This document shows positions 17,752 through 25,051 of a stretch of DNA of 30,758 nucleotides, in pieces; the stretch's first letter is position 1; each line of letters begins with the position of its first letter. The stretch comes from a virus: the IMG/VR virus record IMGVR_UViG_3300025769_000530, positions 1 through 30,758 of that record. One strand, written 5' to 3'. The notes below the pieces were generated by a model. That model had not been told where the DNA came from, did no database searches, and saw nothing but the letters and a program-made list of their open reading frames with translations. The position numbers and the translations under genes are program-made.

Positions 17752-17806
17752 TCTCAAAGGCGGGATTCGCTATATATACTATTAATAGGGAATCCCGCCT
17801 TTGAGA
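17752..17806. terminator. Bidirectional terminator between structural and replication blocks
   Basis: A perfect 17-bp inverted repeat (17752-17768 TCTCAAAGGCGGGATTC, matched by 17790-17806) encloses a 21-nt AT-rich loop. It lies between the converging ends of the giant virion protein gene (stop at 17743) and the polymerase gene (stop at 17813). TTTT follows at 17811-17814 on the + strand; there is no strong T-run on the other strand. The loop contains the palindrome CTATTAATAG (17779-17788). Confidence 0.8.
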
Positions 17807-17812
17807 GCGGTT

Positions 17813-19714
17813 TTACCCTACCTCTCCCCAGTTACTACCCAACTCCTCATCCACCTTGGATGGTACTTTCAGAACGTCATCAAGACCGTGCTCCATGATC
17901 TCGGTAATGCGTGACGCTTGCTTCTGATCCTGTACCGAAAAGCACAGTTCGTCATGCACCGTGAGCGAAGGAACCAAGCCCTCGTTATAGCAATCCAACA
18001 TCGCTCGTTTGGTTTGGTCGGCGGCTGATCCTTGGATCAACTTGTTAAGTGCCTTGTATGTAAACGCCCTGCGCAAGTTCATGCCGTGCTTTTTCTGCGC
18101 ATCCTCTAACGGGAGCGGCTTCTCATACCCGTAGGTGCGAGGCTCCCATAAATGGAAGCGGCACCGCCTACCAAGCAACGTGCGTATCGAACCGTGCTTG
18201 GATGCCTGTACCGTTGCCAGTTCCGCAAGCCCCTTAACAAAAGGCACCTTCGAATGGTGCGTGGACAGCAATGCCTTGGCCTCGTCCGGCGTGATCGACA
18301 ACTGAGCCGCCAGCTTTGCAACTCCCATGCCATACATGATCCCAAGGTTCACGGTCTTGGCTTGCTTTCGGGTAATCCCCGCGAAGTCTGCCACCATCTG
18401 GTGTAGATCGACATCGCCTGAGTGGTACTCTTTGACAATCTGATCCACCATGTCATGCCTATGCACACCCGACACGCTTGCCGCAAAGTGAACCAAGAGC
18501 CTTGGCTCCTGACTGGCGTAGTCAAACGAACCCCACTGGCACCCGTCCTCCGGAATGAACAGCCCACGAATGAGCTTCTTGATGTCCGGATCACGCGCAG
18601 GGATTTGCTGCAGGTTCGGGTTTGAGGACGAGAACCTTCCGGTTACAGTGCCTCCGTCATCGCTCCGTAGCTGGTGGAACTCGCAGTGTATGCGTCCCTT
18701 GTGACTGTGCCGCTGTATGGTTTCAATGAACGTACCGTCTGCCTTGTCAAACTCGCGCAGCTTAACGATAGCCTGAGCCACTTCGTTCGGGTGAGAGGAC
18801 AGATACTGTTTGGTGAAGGACGGGGCACCAGCTTCCGTATTTGGATACGATAGGTCCAAAGCCTCAAAGACTTTCTTTACTGACTCTGCAGCCCACGGTT
18901 CTATCTGCACCCCGCTCTTGTGTTTGATGAACTCCTTGAGCGTCTTGACCTGTTTGCGTAGCCCGTTCCTAGCTTGATCCGCCTTGTCCAGATCAACGCG
19001 CACCCCGTTCTTACGCATCTCCAACATCAAAGGTATGAGGCCCGTTTCGAGATCAAAGATTGCGCCCAAGTCTTGTTCGCTGATCTCTATCTTGAGCCGA
19101 TGCCAAAGCTTCAGCGTCATGATTGCGTCCTGCTCCGCGTATGCACCAACGTACATCGGAGGCAGACGCCACATCTCTGACTTGGGATCAAAGCCAAAGT
19201 CCTTTGCTGCAGCGCGTAACATCTTCTCGTTCTTACGCATGTCAATCCAGTCACGACCCAGATTGTTTAGGCTATATGAAAACCTGTTCTCGTCTATCAA
19301 AGGAGCAGCAACCATCGTGTCGATGATCCGACCCTGCACCTCTATGCCCTCCGCGTGTAGCCACCCTGCATCATAGGTTGCATTGTGCATGATCTTATCA
19401 ATCCGAGGTGTAGCCATCTGCTTTTTGAACCAGCGCAGCGTGACCTTCGGATCAAGATTGTGTCCGTTCTGGTGCCGGATAGGAAAGTACCCAGAGTAAT
19501 CCCCCGCTGCTACCGCAATGCCCACAATATTTCCGTCACCCCTAGCCCATCCGGGGCCAAGGGTGGTGAGGTTCGGGTCTCTCGTCTCAAGGTCCACGGC
19601 TATTTCTTTGTAGCCCGTCAGGTCGGGCAACTCGAAAGGGATATTCCAATCGGGATCAAAGTTATCCATTTCCATGCGCTCAATGAAACTAATCGTCTTA
19701 TCTTTTTTCGCCAT
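17813..19714 (-). CDS. polA: Family A DNA polymerase with proofreading exonuclease domain
   Basis: 633 residues. The 3'-5' exonuclease domain (about 35-210) shows all DEDD motifs: VDLE (D41, E43), HNATYD (N111, D115) and YAEQD (Y192, D196). The polymerase domain follows, with TGRFSSSNPNLQQIP (358-372), motif A DYASQEPR (D398), motif B RKQAKTVNLGIMYG (R449, K453, Y461) and motif C VHDE (D588). There is no 5'-3' nuclease domain, as usual for phage enzymes. The residue at the place of E. coli Phe762 is Leu457; in virioplankton studies this Leu form has been tied to slower or temperate phages. It copies the phage genome. Its start overlaps the DUF6378 gene by 17 bp, so it is the last gene of the replication operon. 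Confidence 0.95.
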   Translation of the reverse strand: MAKKDKTISFIERMEMDNFDPDWNIPFELPDLTGYKEIAVDLETRDPNLTTLGPGWARGDGNIVGIAVAAGDYSGYFPIRHQNGHNLDPKVTLRWFKKQMATPRIDKIMHNATYDAGWLHAEGIEVQGRIIDTMVAAPLIDENRFSYSLNNLGRDWIDMRKNEKMLRAAAKDFGFDPKSEMWRLPPMYVGAYAEQDAIMTLKLWHRLKIEISEQDLGAIFDLETGLIPLMLEMRKNGVRVDLDKADQARNGLRKQVKTLKEFIKHKSGVQIEPWAAESVKKVFEALDLSYPNTEAGAPSFTKQYLSSHPNEVAQAIVKLREFDKADGTFIETIQRHSHKGRIHCEFHQLRSDDGGTVTGRFSSSNPNLQQIPARDPDIKKLIRGLFIPEDGCQWGSFDYASQEPRLLVHFAASVSGVHRHDMVDQIVKEYHSGDVDLHQMVADFAGITRKQAKTVNLGIMYGMGVAKLAAQLSITPDEAKALLSTHHSKVPFVKGLAELATVQASKHGSIRTLLGRRCRFHLWEPRTYGYEKPLPLEDAQKKHGMNLRRAFTYKALNKLIQGSAADQTKRAMLDCYNEGLVPSLTVHDELCFSVQDQKQASRITEIMEHGLDDVLKVPSKVDEELGSNWGEVG

Positions 19715-20003
19715 TTGATAAACCTATTTCTGCGCCCAGTGCGCTGTAACCTGCCTTGTCCACCCACGAGTCTTGATGTGACGTGTCATTGAGCAGCCGT
19801 GTTGTTTTCAACCAGTCCATCATCAACGCTACATGCGCGGGAGTAATAGGGGCAAACTTCCCGTTCTGTTTAATTGCCCTAGAAACAATGACGTTCCACC
19901 CATCTGCAATGGCCCTGAACGATTGTGTTGCATCCCCGTAGTCCTCTTGCCTGTCACCAGATATCAGAGACTTGGCTTTGTCTAGCACCTCATCTCTTTT
20001 CAT
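19698..20003 (-). CDS. DUF6378-type phage protein
   Basis: 101 residues. The sequence follows the DUF6378 pattern: LISGDRQEDYGDATQSFRAI, a middle ITPAHVALMMDWLKTTRLL and the end DSWVDKAGYSALGAE. Such proteins are common in phages and prophages, often next to nucleotide or DNA metabolism genes, but I know no demonstrated activity. The mostly helical fold with conserved Asp, Tyr, His and Trp residues would suit a nucleotide-pyrophosphatase-like (all-alpha) enzyme; this is speculation. The gene begins inside the end of the helicase gene (ATGA) and overlaps the polymerase start, so all three are likely translated together. Confidence 0.8.
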   Translation of the reverse strand: MKRDEVLDKAKSLISGDRQEDYGDATQSFRAIADGWNVIVSRAIKQNGKFAPITPAHVALMMDWLKTTRLLNDTSHQDSWVDKAGYSALGAEIGLSNGEKR

Positions 20004-21529
20004 AGCATGTACCTGTACCGTTTGTCTGATTCCAAAATGTGCAGGTTCTCTTTGGTCCTAGTCACCGCAACATAGAACACCCGATGCTCCGCGTCTGGGT
20101 TCTTGGACTCCTCACACGCCTTCGTTGAACCCAAATACACCATGCAGTTCTCGTCCTCCCCACCCTTCATCGCGTGGATGGTTGAGATTTTAATACGAGG
20201 TGTATCAGAGATGTTCTCCCCCCGTGCCTCAAGCGACTCTATGTATAGCCTGTCCTCGTTACCAAGGTTCATTACGTCCGTAGCCGGACGATTTAGCGGA
20301 GCAACCATGCCAAACTCTGATACAAGATCATCGTAAGAAAGCATCGCGTCATCCGCTGCAGCATCCAACAAACCAACCGCTCCCCGCTTGACCACCCGAT
20401 AGTCCCCCATCTTCGGGACGTTCTTGTATAGGTCCCTGATCCTCGCAAGACCAACACGCTCCCCATCTTGCAGCTTCCGCCATACGTCTAGGCCATCGGC
20501 AACCGCTTCGCTTACGCTCCCCCGTCCTCGAAAACTATACAGGTATCCATACGCTCGAACCTGCTTTGCCAACTCCCAAGCATAGGAATTAGTACGAGCC
20601 ATCAAGGTCCACGAACCTTTCCACAAGGGCACCGTCTCAATGTTTACATGGTATCTAATGGAGCCTTCTCTGTCCGTTGGCTCGAACTCTTTCACAATGC
20701 GGTTATCTATCCGCTTTACAATCATCTGAGACAGATTGTGAACAGCCTGCGGCATCCTGTAGGACTGGCTCAATACAATCCTTTTGTCTGAGCAACTTAG
20801 GAAGTCTTCTACCTTTACGCCCGTCCACTCATGGATAGCCTGATCGTCATCCCCTGCAATGATAGTTCGCTTGGCATCCTCCGACATCTTCGCAACCATC
20901 TGCCACTGTGACGGCGTTAAATCTTGGGCCTCGTCCACAATCAACAGGTCTAGCTCCGGAGGATTAACAATCTCCACATACCGTGAAATAAAATCCCCGA
21001 AATCTAGCTTTGCTTCCTGCGTCTTGTACTTAGTCAGCGTGGCTTCCACATTCACCAGCTTGGAAAATGCTAGGCCATAATTTCCCGAGTCGTTGAACTC
21101 CTCTTCAAGAGAGAGCAAGCGAGACCGCGCTCGGTCGATTATGTTTAGGTACTGAGCACCTGACCCCGACAGTGTTGTCTTGATTAACCCGTCCGCTGCA
21201 TCAACCCCGTCTCTCGCCAGTAGGTCAAGACGTAGGAGACCTGACAGCTTTCTGTAATCATCAGCCCCCATAACATCGGAGGACTGTAGCCCAAGACCGT
21301 GGAACGCCGTGGCATGCAACGTCCTGCAGTGCGGCAACTCTTTTGGCTTGAGACTAAACTTCAGACAAGCCCGTTCCATAGCCTCCTGAATGGACTTGCG
21401 AGTAAATGAAACAAACGCAAATCTGTGAGGCGCACCGCCCTCCTCAAAGTAATCGTTCACCCGCTCCATCAACGTGTGTGTTTTCCCAGTTCCGGGCGGT
21501 CCCAGTATCAGTTCACTATTCGTAATCAT
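20000..21529 (-). CDS. UvrD/Rep-like superfamily 1 DNA helicase
   Basis: 509 residues with the full SF1A motif series: Walker A GPPGTGKT (10-17), motif II VDEAQD (198-203), motif III GDDDQAI (226-232), motif IV SQSYRMP (254-260), motif V ISTIHAMKGGEDEN (448-461) and motif VI YVAVTRTKENL (486-496). It is shorter than host UvrD/Rep (about 700 residues), lacking most of the 1B and 2B insertions, which is usual for phage members. It should translocate 3'-5' on single-stranded DNA and unwind duplex DNA during replication or recombination. The start overlaps the HTH gene by 14 bp and the end overlaps the DUF6378 gene by 4 bp. The fold and class are secure; the exact job is inferred. Confidence 0.9.
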   Translation of the reverse strand: MITNSELILGPPGTGKTHTLMERVNDYFEEGGAPHRFAFVSFTRKSIQEAMERACLKFSLKPKELPHCRTLHATAFHGLGLQSSDVMGADDYRKLSGLLRLDLLARDGVDAADGLIKTTLSGSGAQYLNIIDRARSRLLSLEEEFNDSGNYGLAFSKLVNVEATLTKYKTQEAKLDFGDFISRYVEIVNPPELDLLIVDEAQDLTPSQWQMVAKMSEDAKRTIIAGDDDQAIHEWTGVKVEDFLSCSDKRIVLSQSYRMPQAVHNLSQMIVKRIDNRIVKEFEPTDREGSIRYHVNIETVPLWKGSWTLMARTNSYAWELAKQVRAYGYLYSFRGRGSVSEAVADGLDVWRKLQDGERVGLARIRDLYKNVPKMGDYRVVKRGAVGLLDAAADDAMLSYDDLVSEFGMVAPLNRPATDVMNLGNEDRLYIESLEARGENISDTPRIKISTIHAMKGGEDENCMVYLGSTKACEESKNPDAEHRVFYVAVTRTKENLHILESDKRYRYML

Positions 21530-21734
21530 CTTCCCTAGCCCTTTCGTTTACCCATTGTTCCACTTCGCTCAGAACCCAACGCTTGGTCTGTCGCTGCTTG
21601 GGTTTCATCGGTCCAAGCATTATGGGCCGTGGAAATTGGCCCTGTTTCACCCACTTGTAGAGCGTTGAGGTCGATACTCCCAAAAGCTTTGCGACCTCGG
21701 ACACCCTTAACAAACGGTTAGAAGGGGATGTCAT
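21516..21734 (-). CDS. AlpA/excisionase-like helix-turn-helix protein
   Basis: 72 residues. LLRVSEVAKLLGVSTSTLYK (8-27), followed by WVKQGQFPRPIMLGP, is the winged helix-turn-helix seen in AlpA, Xis and MerR-type small DNA-binding proteins. The end, TKRWVLSEVEQWV, is the typical closing helix. Such proteins regulate transcription or bend DNA in excision. The gene overlaps the primase gene (17 bp) and the helicase gene (14 bp), so it is made together with the replication proteins. With no integrase in view, a regulatory or replication-initiation role is as likely as excision. Confidence 0.85.
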   Translation of the reverse strand: MTSPSNRLLRVSEVAKLLGVSTSTLYKWVKQGQFPRPIMLGPMKPKQRQTKRWVLSEVEQWVNERAREDDYE

Positions 21735-23247
21735 TTGGAATCTCCTTTACATCTAGTTCTACATCCGTTTCCTCGAACGCAGGCACACGCCATACACGCG
21801 CCGTTGTTCTCTTCCCGTCAGCCTTGCGATAGTTCAGGACATACTCGGCGTCCTTGCCCCCGTTCAGCTTCTTTAATGCTTCCGTAACCTCGGCTCTTGT
21901 GTACTGATTGAAGTTACGATTATGCAAATAATCCATGAGACCCGAGATCATGAACGAGGTAAACCCGCCCTCGGTCCACGGCTTTCCATGCGTTATTTCC
22001 TCTGCCTGCACAGCCCGTATCCTACTGGTGCAGTACATGCGTAGGTGATCTTTAAACTGGCCTGAGTAGGTCAGTTCTTCTGGCACCTCTATTCGTGTGG
22101 AGTTTGTCATGAGCGCAGAGATAAGCATCTGCCACCTTGCTGGACGCATGGTAGGAGGCATAACACTTAGCTGATCCATACATGCCCGTTGAAACAGCGT
22201 CTGGTTTTGTAACTGCTCCGTTGATAGCTGCACCCGCCGCCCTGTAACGTCCAAGAAGTGTAGCCTTGGCTCCGACAACATGGTCACAAGACCGCCTAGC
22301 TTGGGCGCATCCGGTACGTCATCACCCACACCGTACTTTCTGGTGCGGCATACGTCCGGATCACAGTAGCTTTTGATAGGCTCTTGCTTACAGGTGTAGA
22401 AATAATCCTTCTTGCCCACCGATTTCTGCAGCGCAGATATCTCAGAGGCCGGAAGTGGAGAGGCCGTAAGGTTTCGGTTCATCTCTTCTAGTTTCTCAAC
22501 CCAATCATCCGCCCACTTCTTACGGCAGTACACGCCACAGTTGAACAGCGTTGAGTTTCTATCACTTGAGATTGCACCCTGCGAACAGATGTGTTGTAGG
22601 CATGGCGGTCCATCAAAGAACTCTTCCTTGCCCCCAAGTCTTAAAGCTTCCAGATCATCTAGCGTGGTCTCGGACTTCTCCGCATGATCCAGAAAATCAT
22701 CCAACTCTAACGCCTCGACGTTGCTATCAAAGCAGTATCGAAGCGTCTCCTCCGCCTTGAAGTACGGTAGGTTAATAAAGTTACCCACGTCTCCCTGATC
22801 TGATAATATTGTGTCCTGCTTGGGGAAAATCTCTGAACCTGAGAACCCCAAAGCAATAGACATCTCGGTCAGGAACTCTCGAACCACCGCCGCCGACTCT
22901 TTCTGATTAAGAAACAGGTAGAGGTGCGCTCCACCAGACTTAGAACGGCAGTGAGACAACGGGAACTTTAACTGCGTAATCTTTTGCTGCAGTTGCTTGT
23001 GATCCAGATCGTAAACATCAATGTCAATGCACCCAAAACGGCAGGCATTCTCCTCGTCTATCGGTATGGACCCAACACCTAACGATCCATCCAAATGTTT
23101 TTGCATAGCCTCCTCGGTCAGAGGATCACGCACAATCCAACTGTCGGCTTCCGTTTTACCGTTCCGGCCCACACGTTTTATTTTTGTAGAGCCATACGCT
23201 ACCCGCGAACCAGCGAAGATAGCCAGCATCCTACTAGCTTGTGTCAT
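21718..23247 (-). CDS. Archaeo-eukaryotic primase (TOTE-type AEP)
   Basis: 509 residues. The N-terminal half has the AEP catalytic motifs: GCIDIDVYDL (D75, D77, metal ligands), SKSGGAHLYLF (S104, H108, nucleotide binding) and GNFINLPYF (155-163). This pattern matches the primase domain seen in TOTE conflict systems and many phages. Cysteines at C216/C221 and C286/C295/C300 (YTCKQEPIKSYCDPDVC) may bind zinc. The last 150 residues look like a winged-helix end (FTSFMISGLMDYLHN, YTRAEVTEALKKL). The protein ends in EIPNDIPF, much like the acidic tail of SSB. It should make primers for the polymerase encoded three genes downstream. Confidence 0.85.
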   Translation of the reverse strand: MTQASRMLAIFAGSRVAYGSTKIKRVGRNGKTEADSWIVRDPLTEEAMQKHLDGSLGVGSIPIDEENACRFGCIDIDVYDLDHKQLQQKITQLKFPLSHCRSKSGGAHLYLFLNQKESAAVVREFLTEMSIALGFSGSEIFPKQDTILSDQGDVGNFINLPYFKAEETLRYCFDSNVEALELDDFLDHAEKSETTLDDLEALRLGGKEEFFDGPPCLQHICSQGAISSDRNSTLFNCGVYCRKKWADDWVEKLEEMNRNLTASPLPASEISALQKSVGKKDYFYTCKQEPIKSYCDPDVCRTRKYGVGDDVPDAPKLGGLVTMLSEPRLHFLDVTGRRVQLSTEQLQNQTLFQRACMDQLSVMPPTMRPARWQMLISALMTNSTRIEVPEELTYSGQFKDHLRMYCTSRIRAVQAEEITHGKPWTEGGFTSFMISGLMDYLHNRNFNQYTRAEVTEALKKLNGGKDAEYVLNYRKADGKRTTARVWRVPAFEETDVELDVKEIPNDIPF

Positions 23248-23268
23248 TACAATAATCCCTGAGAAAGT

Positions 23269-23308
23269 GGGGGGAGCCTCGCAGTGCGAAACCTGACCCG
23301 CGCCCCCC
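23269..23308. other. GC-rich hairpin between ssDNA-binding and primase genes
   Basis: In the 70-bp gap 23248-23317, GGGGGG (23269-23274) faces CCCCCC (23303-23308), extended inward by one mismatch and two further pairs. The loop is about 22 nt. No T-run follows on the minus strand, so it is a poor intrinsic terminator. It could modulate expression of the primase relative to the gene upstream, or protect the upstream messenger end. Confidence 0.4.
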
Positions 23309-23317
23309 TAAAGCAGA

Positions 23318-24112
23318 TTAGAACGGGATTTCGTCATTCCGTTCTGCAGAGGCTGGCTTGGAGGTTTCAACCTCTGGTGCTGCTTTAACCTCACCCGCTG
23401 CAACCGACTGCCTAAACAGCATGGCTTCTTGCAACTGGTCTTTCTCTTTAACCAACCCGACCTTTTCAATAGCCCAGTTGTTCCATGTACCCTGATCGTT
23501 ACTCTCCTCAACAGATCGGAGACGCCAGATCGTGGCAAAGACCGCAGGAGTAACCATCGCACCCGACTTAGGATGCTTAACTTTCTGCATGGCGATCTGT
23601 GTTTTCCAACGGCGGCTTACTTTAAGGGCAGTAGATTTCATATCTACTACCGCAGGTTGATAAGAACCGTCTTCCTCAACAATCAACACAAAGTGTTGGT
23701 CTGATTTCACCAGTTCATTGCCGTTGGGTAACATTTCCTTGGACCCTGACCGTGTTGTCTTGGTCAGTACAGGATCAGTGGCGGCAATCTCTCCTTTGAA
23801 CCCGCCGCCCAAGTCACGCGGCACGAACTCTAGGTATTTGGTACACTGATAGCAGGGGATAACCTGTATACCTTTCTCGCCTTCCCATATCTGAAATGTC
23901 ACATTGTTAAACGCATCACCCTGCTGAGAGCCTTCAATGTACTCAGCGTTGCGCTTGTTTAACTGTGGAGACATAGCCTGAAGCAACCGTACAAACGGTA
24001 TCTGCATCTCGCTACTGTCAAACGATGCACCTTCCCCCGCTGTGGCAAAGATATCGTCCATTACGTCTGTGCTTAACTCTGCACTTTTTTTATTTGCTAC
24101 CGCGTTACCCAT
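23318..24112 (-). CDS. Putative phage single-stranded-DNA-binding protein
   Basis: 264 residues from the ATG at 24112 (MGNAVANKKS); a TTG at 24127 is possible, but the G-run at 24121-24125 is best placed to act as the ribosome binding site of the ATG. The body has beta strands typical of an OB-like domain (FQIWEGEKGIQVIPCYQCTK, HFVLIVEEDGSYQPAVVDMK, AVFATIWRLRSVE). The C-terminus is Glu/Ser/Ala-rich and ends in ERNDEIPF, almost the DDDIPF tail of bacterial SSB. I recall similar phage proteins annotated as ssDNA-binding. It sits directly upstream of the primase. The role is inferred from tail, size and context. Confidence 0.65.
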   Translation of the reverse strand: MGNAVANKKSAELSTDVMDDIFATAGEGASFDSSEMQIPFVRLLQAMSPQLNKRNAEYIEGSQQGDAFNNVTFQIWEGEKGIQVIPCYQCTKYLEFVPRDLGGGFKGEIAATDPVLTKTTRSGSKEMLPNGNELVKSDQHFVLIVEEDGSYQPAVVDMKSTALKVSRRWKTQIAMQKVKHPKSGAMVTPAVFATIWRLRSVEESNDQGTWNNWAIEKVGLVKEKDQLQEAMLFRQSVAAGEVKAAPEVETSKPASAERNDEIPF

Positions 24113-24398
24113 TTTTATGTCCCCCAAGAATAGATTTAATCAAAGAGATGCGATCCTTCGCCATGTTCTTCGCAACCTTCATACCTATCATCCTATTGTA
24201 TAAAGCTCTTTGATGCCCTTTTAGATCAGCCTCCAGTTCCAAAAGAGTTTGAAGCTCTTCGTCAATCTGTCTCTCAATCAACTGATCTTCCATGCACTCT
24301 TCGAAATCTGTCTCGTCATTGTCCATGAAGCCACCATACTCATCAGTGTGGTCTTCATCATCCATCTCTTCCAACATTTTATTCTTATACGCACCCAT
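24105..24398 (-). CDS. Small acidic coiled-coil protein
   Basis: 97 residues, overlapping both neighbours (8 bp with the ssDNA-binding gene, 1 bp at its start with the gene upstream). Residues 9-40 are very acidic (EEMDDEDHTDEYGGF and following), and residues 40-65 form an amphipathic helix (LIERQIDEELQTLLELEADL). The C-terminal third is basic (MKVAKNMAKDRISLIKSILG). An acidic head with a basic tail could mimic or contact nucleic acid-binding proteins, but there is no recognised family. Its tight coupling to the ssDNA-binding gene suggests a replication-linked role. Confidence 0.6.
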   Translation of the reverse strand: MGAYKNKMLEEMDDEDHTDEYGGFMDNDETDFEECMEDQLIERQIDEELQTLLELEADLKGHQRALYNRMIGMKVAKNMAKDRISLIKSILGGHKNG

Positions 24399-24958
24399 TA
24401 TACTTTCCTCCGGATTTCTGCCGCGTTTGCGATGAATGCCCCAAACATGTCGAGGTCGATAGGCTTCCCGTCCGTCACACGCTCTTTGATAAACGCTTTC
24501 AACGTAGAGGGATGAACGTGGGTCTTGGTATTCGGTTCGAAACCACGGTCACTTAGGATGCCAACAACATCTTTCGCCATGTTGTCTTGCCCCTTACCGA
24601 AGGTGCAGATCACATCGTTCTTTATAATGTCATCTAGCCCCTGCTCCCGAAGCCAAGAGAAAGCTTCTTCTCTCCGAGATACTGGGATACTGGCATGCAC
24701 CATCATCTTTCGCTGCACAGTCAAGCCGTCTACATCAAGACGCTCAACGCCCATCTCATCCATGAGTGATGGTATTTGTTCGACCGATAGCTTGTGCTTC
24801 TCAGCCTTCAATGCTTTCAAGTGCGCCTCGGCATCGACCATCTGGTCTTCGATCCCGCGCATTGTACGCACTAGATCACTGAGGTTTTTCCCAGTGCTTG
24901 TATCAACTCCAGCCAACGCTTGGCCTTCGTCAAACATATCGTCAAAAATATCGTTCAT
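24398..24958 (-). CDS. Conserved phage protein of unknown function, first gene of the replication operon
   Basis: 186 residues, with GAGGA 8-9 nt before its ATG. The first 60 residues are helical and contain a heptad-like segment (DQMVDAEAHLKALKAEKHKL). A conserved-looking core follows: QIPSLMDEMGVERLDVDGL (61-79), VHASIPVSRREEAFSWLREQ (87-106), GLDDIIKN and VHPSTLKAFIKERV (148-161). I recognise this series (IP-LM-E-G, ASIP--RREEAF-WLRE-G, P-TLKA-I-ERV) from proteins of T7-like and marine podoviruses, always of unknown function. Being first in the replication operon, it may be an early regulator or replication accessory factor. Confidence 0.65.
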   Translation of the reverse strand: MNDIFDDMFDEGQALAGVDTSTGKNLSDLVRTMRGIEDQMVDAEAHLKALKAEKHKLSVEQIPSLMDEMGVERLDVDGLTVQRKMMVHASIPVSRREEAFSWLREQGLDDIIKNDVICTFGKGQDNMAKDVVGILSDRGFEPNTKTHVHPSTLKAFIKERVTDGKPIDLDMFGAFIANAAEIRRKV

Positions 24959-24983
24959 AAGTTGATCCTCTTCAGGGTTGTAG

Positions 24984-25012
24984 TTGACGGGTCAGATTAT
25001 TATCTGTAGAAT
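24984..25012 (+). promoter_or_regulatory. Sigma70-type promoter for the SNF2-like helicase gene
   Basis: TTGACG (24984-24989), a 17-nt spacer and TAGAAT (25007-25012), each 5 of 6 to consensus. The start site would be about 30 nt before the ATG at 25052, with GGGA at 25041-25044 as ribosome binding site. It is the best promoter in the window and points away from the replication operon. Confidence 0.65.
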
Positions 25013-25015
25013 AAT
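24996..25015. promoter_or_regulatory. Inverted repeat overlapping the divergent promoters, possible operator
   Basis: ATTATT (24996-25001) and AATAAT (25010-25015) form an inverted repeat with an 8-nt centre that covers the + strand -10 box and the minus strand candidate. The position suits a repressor site, for which the phage encodes small DNA-binding proteins (AlpA-like, ribbon-helix-helix, HTH). The repeat is AT-only and short, so chance is possible. Confidence 0.35.
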
Positions 25016-25037
25016 AAACAATCCGTAAAATAGACAA
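25008..25037 (-). promoter_or_regulatory. Candidate promoter for the replication operon
   Basis: On the minus strand TTGTCT (25037-25032) is followed by TATTCT (25013-25008) with an 18-nt spacer, or TATTAT (25016-25011) with 15 nt. An alternative is TTGTTT (25021-25016) with TAATCT (24999-24994), 16 nt apart. Each is a moderate match. Some such promoter is expected here because the replication genes start at 24958, and it would overlap the + strand promoter. Confidence 0.35.
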
Positions 25038-25051
25038 TAAGGGAAACTGTC

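Noticed and set aside
17813-19714. A DnaJ-type insertion in the polymerase, as reported for HMO-2011-like phages
   Set aside because: No HPD motif of J domains is present, and the spacing between exonuclease and polymerase motifs is ordinary.
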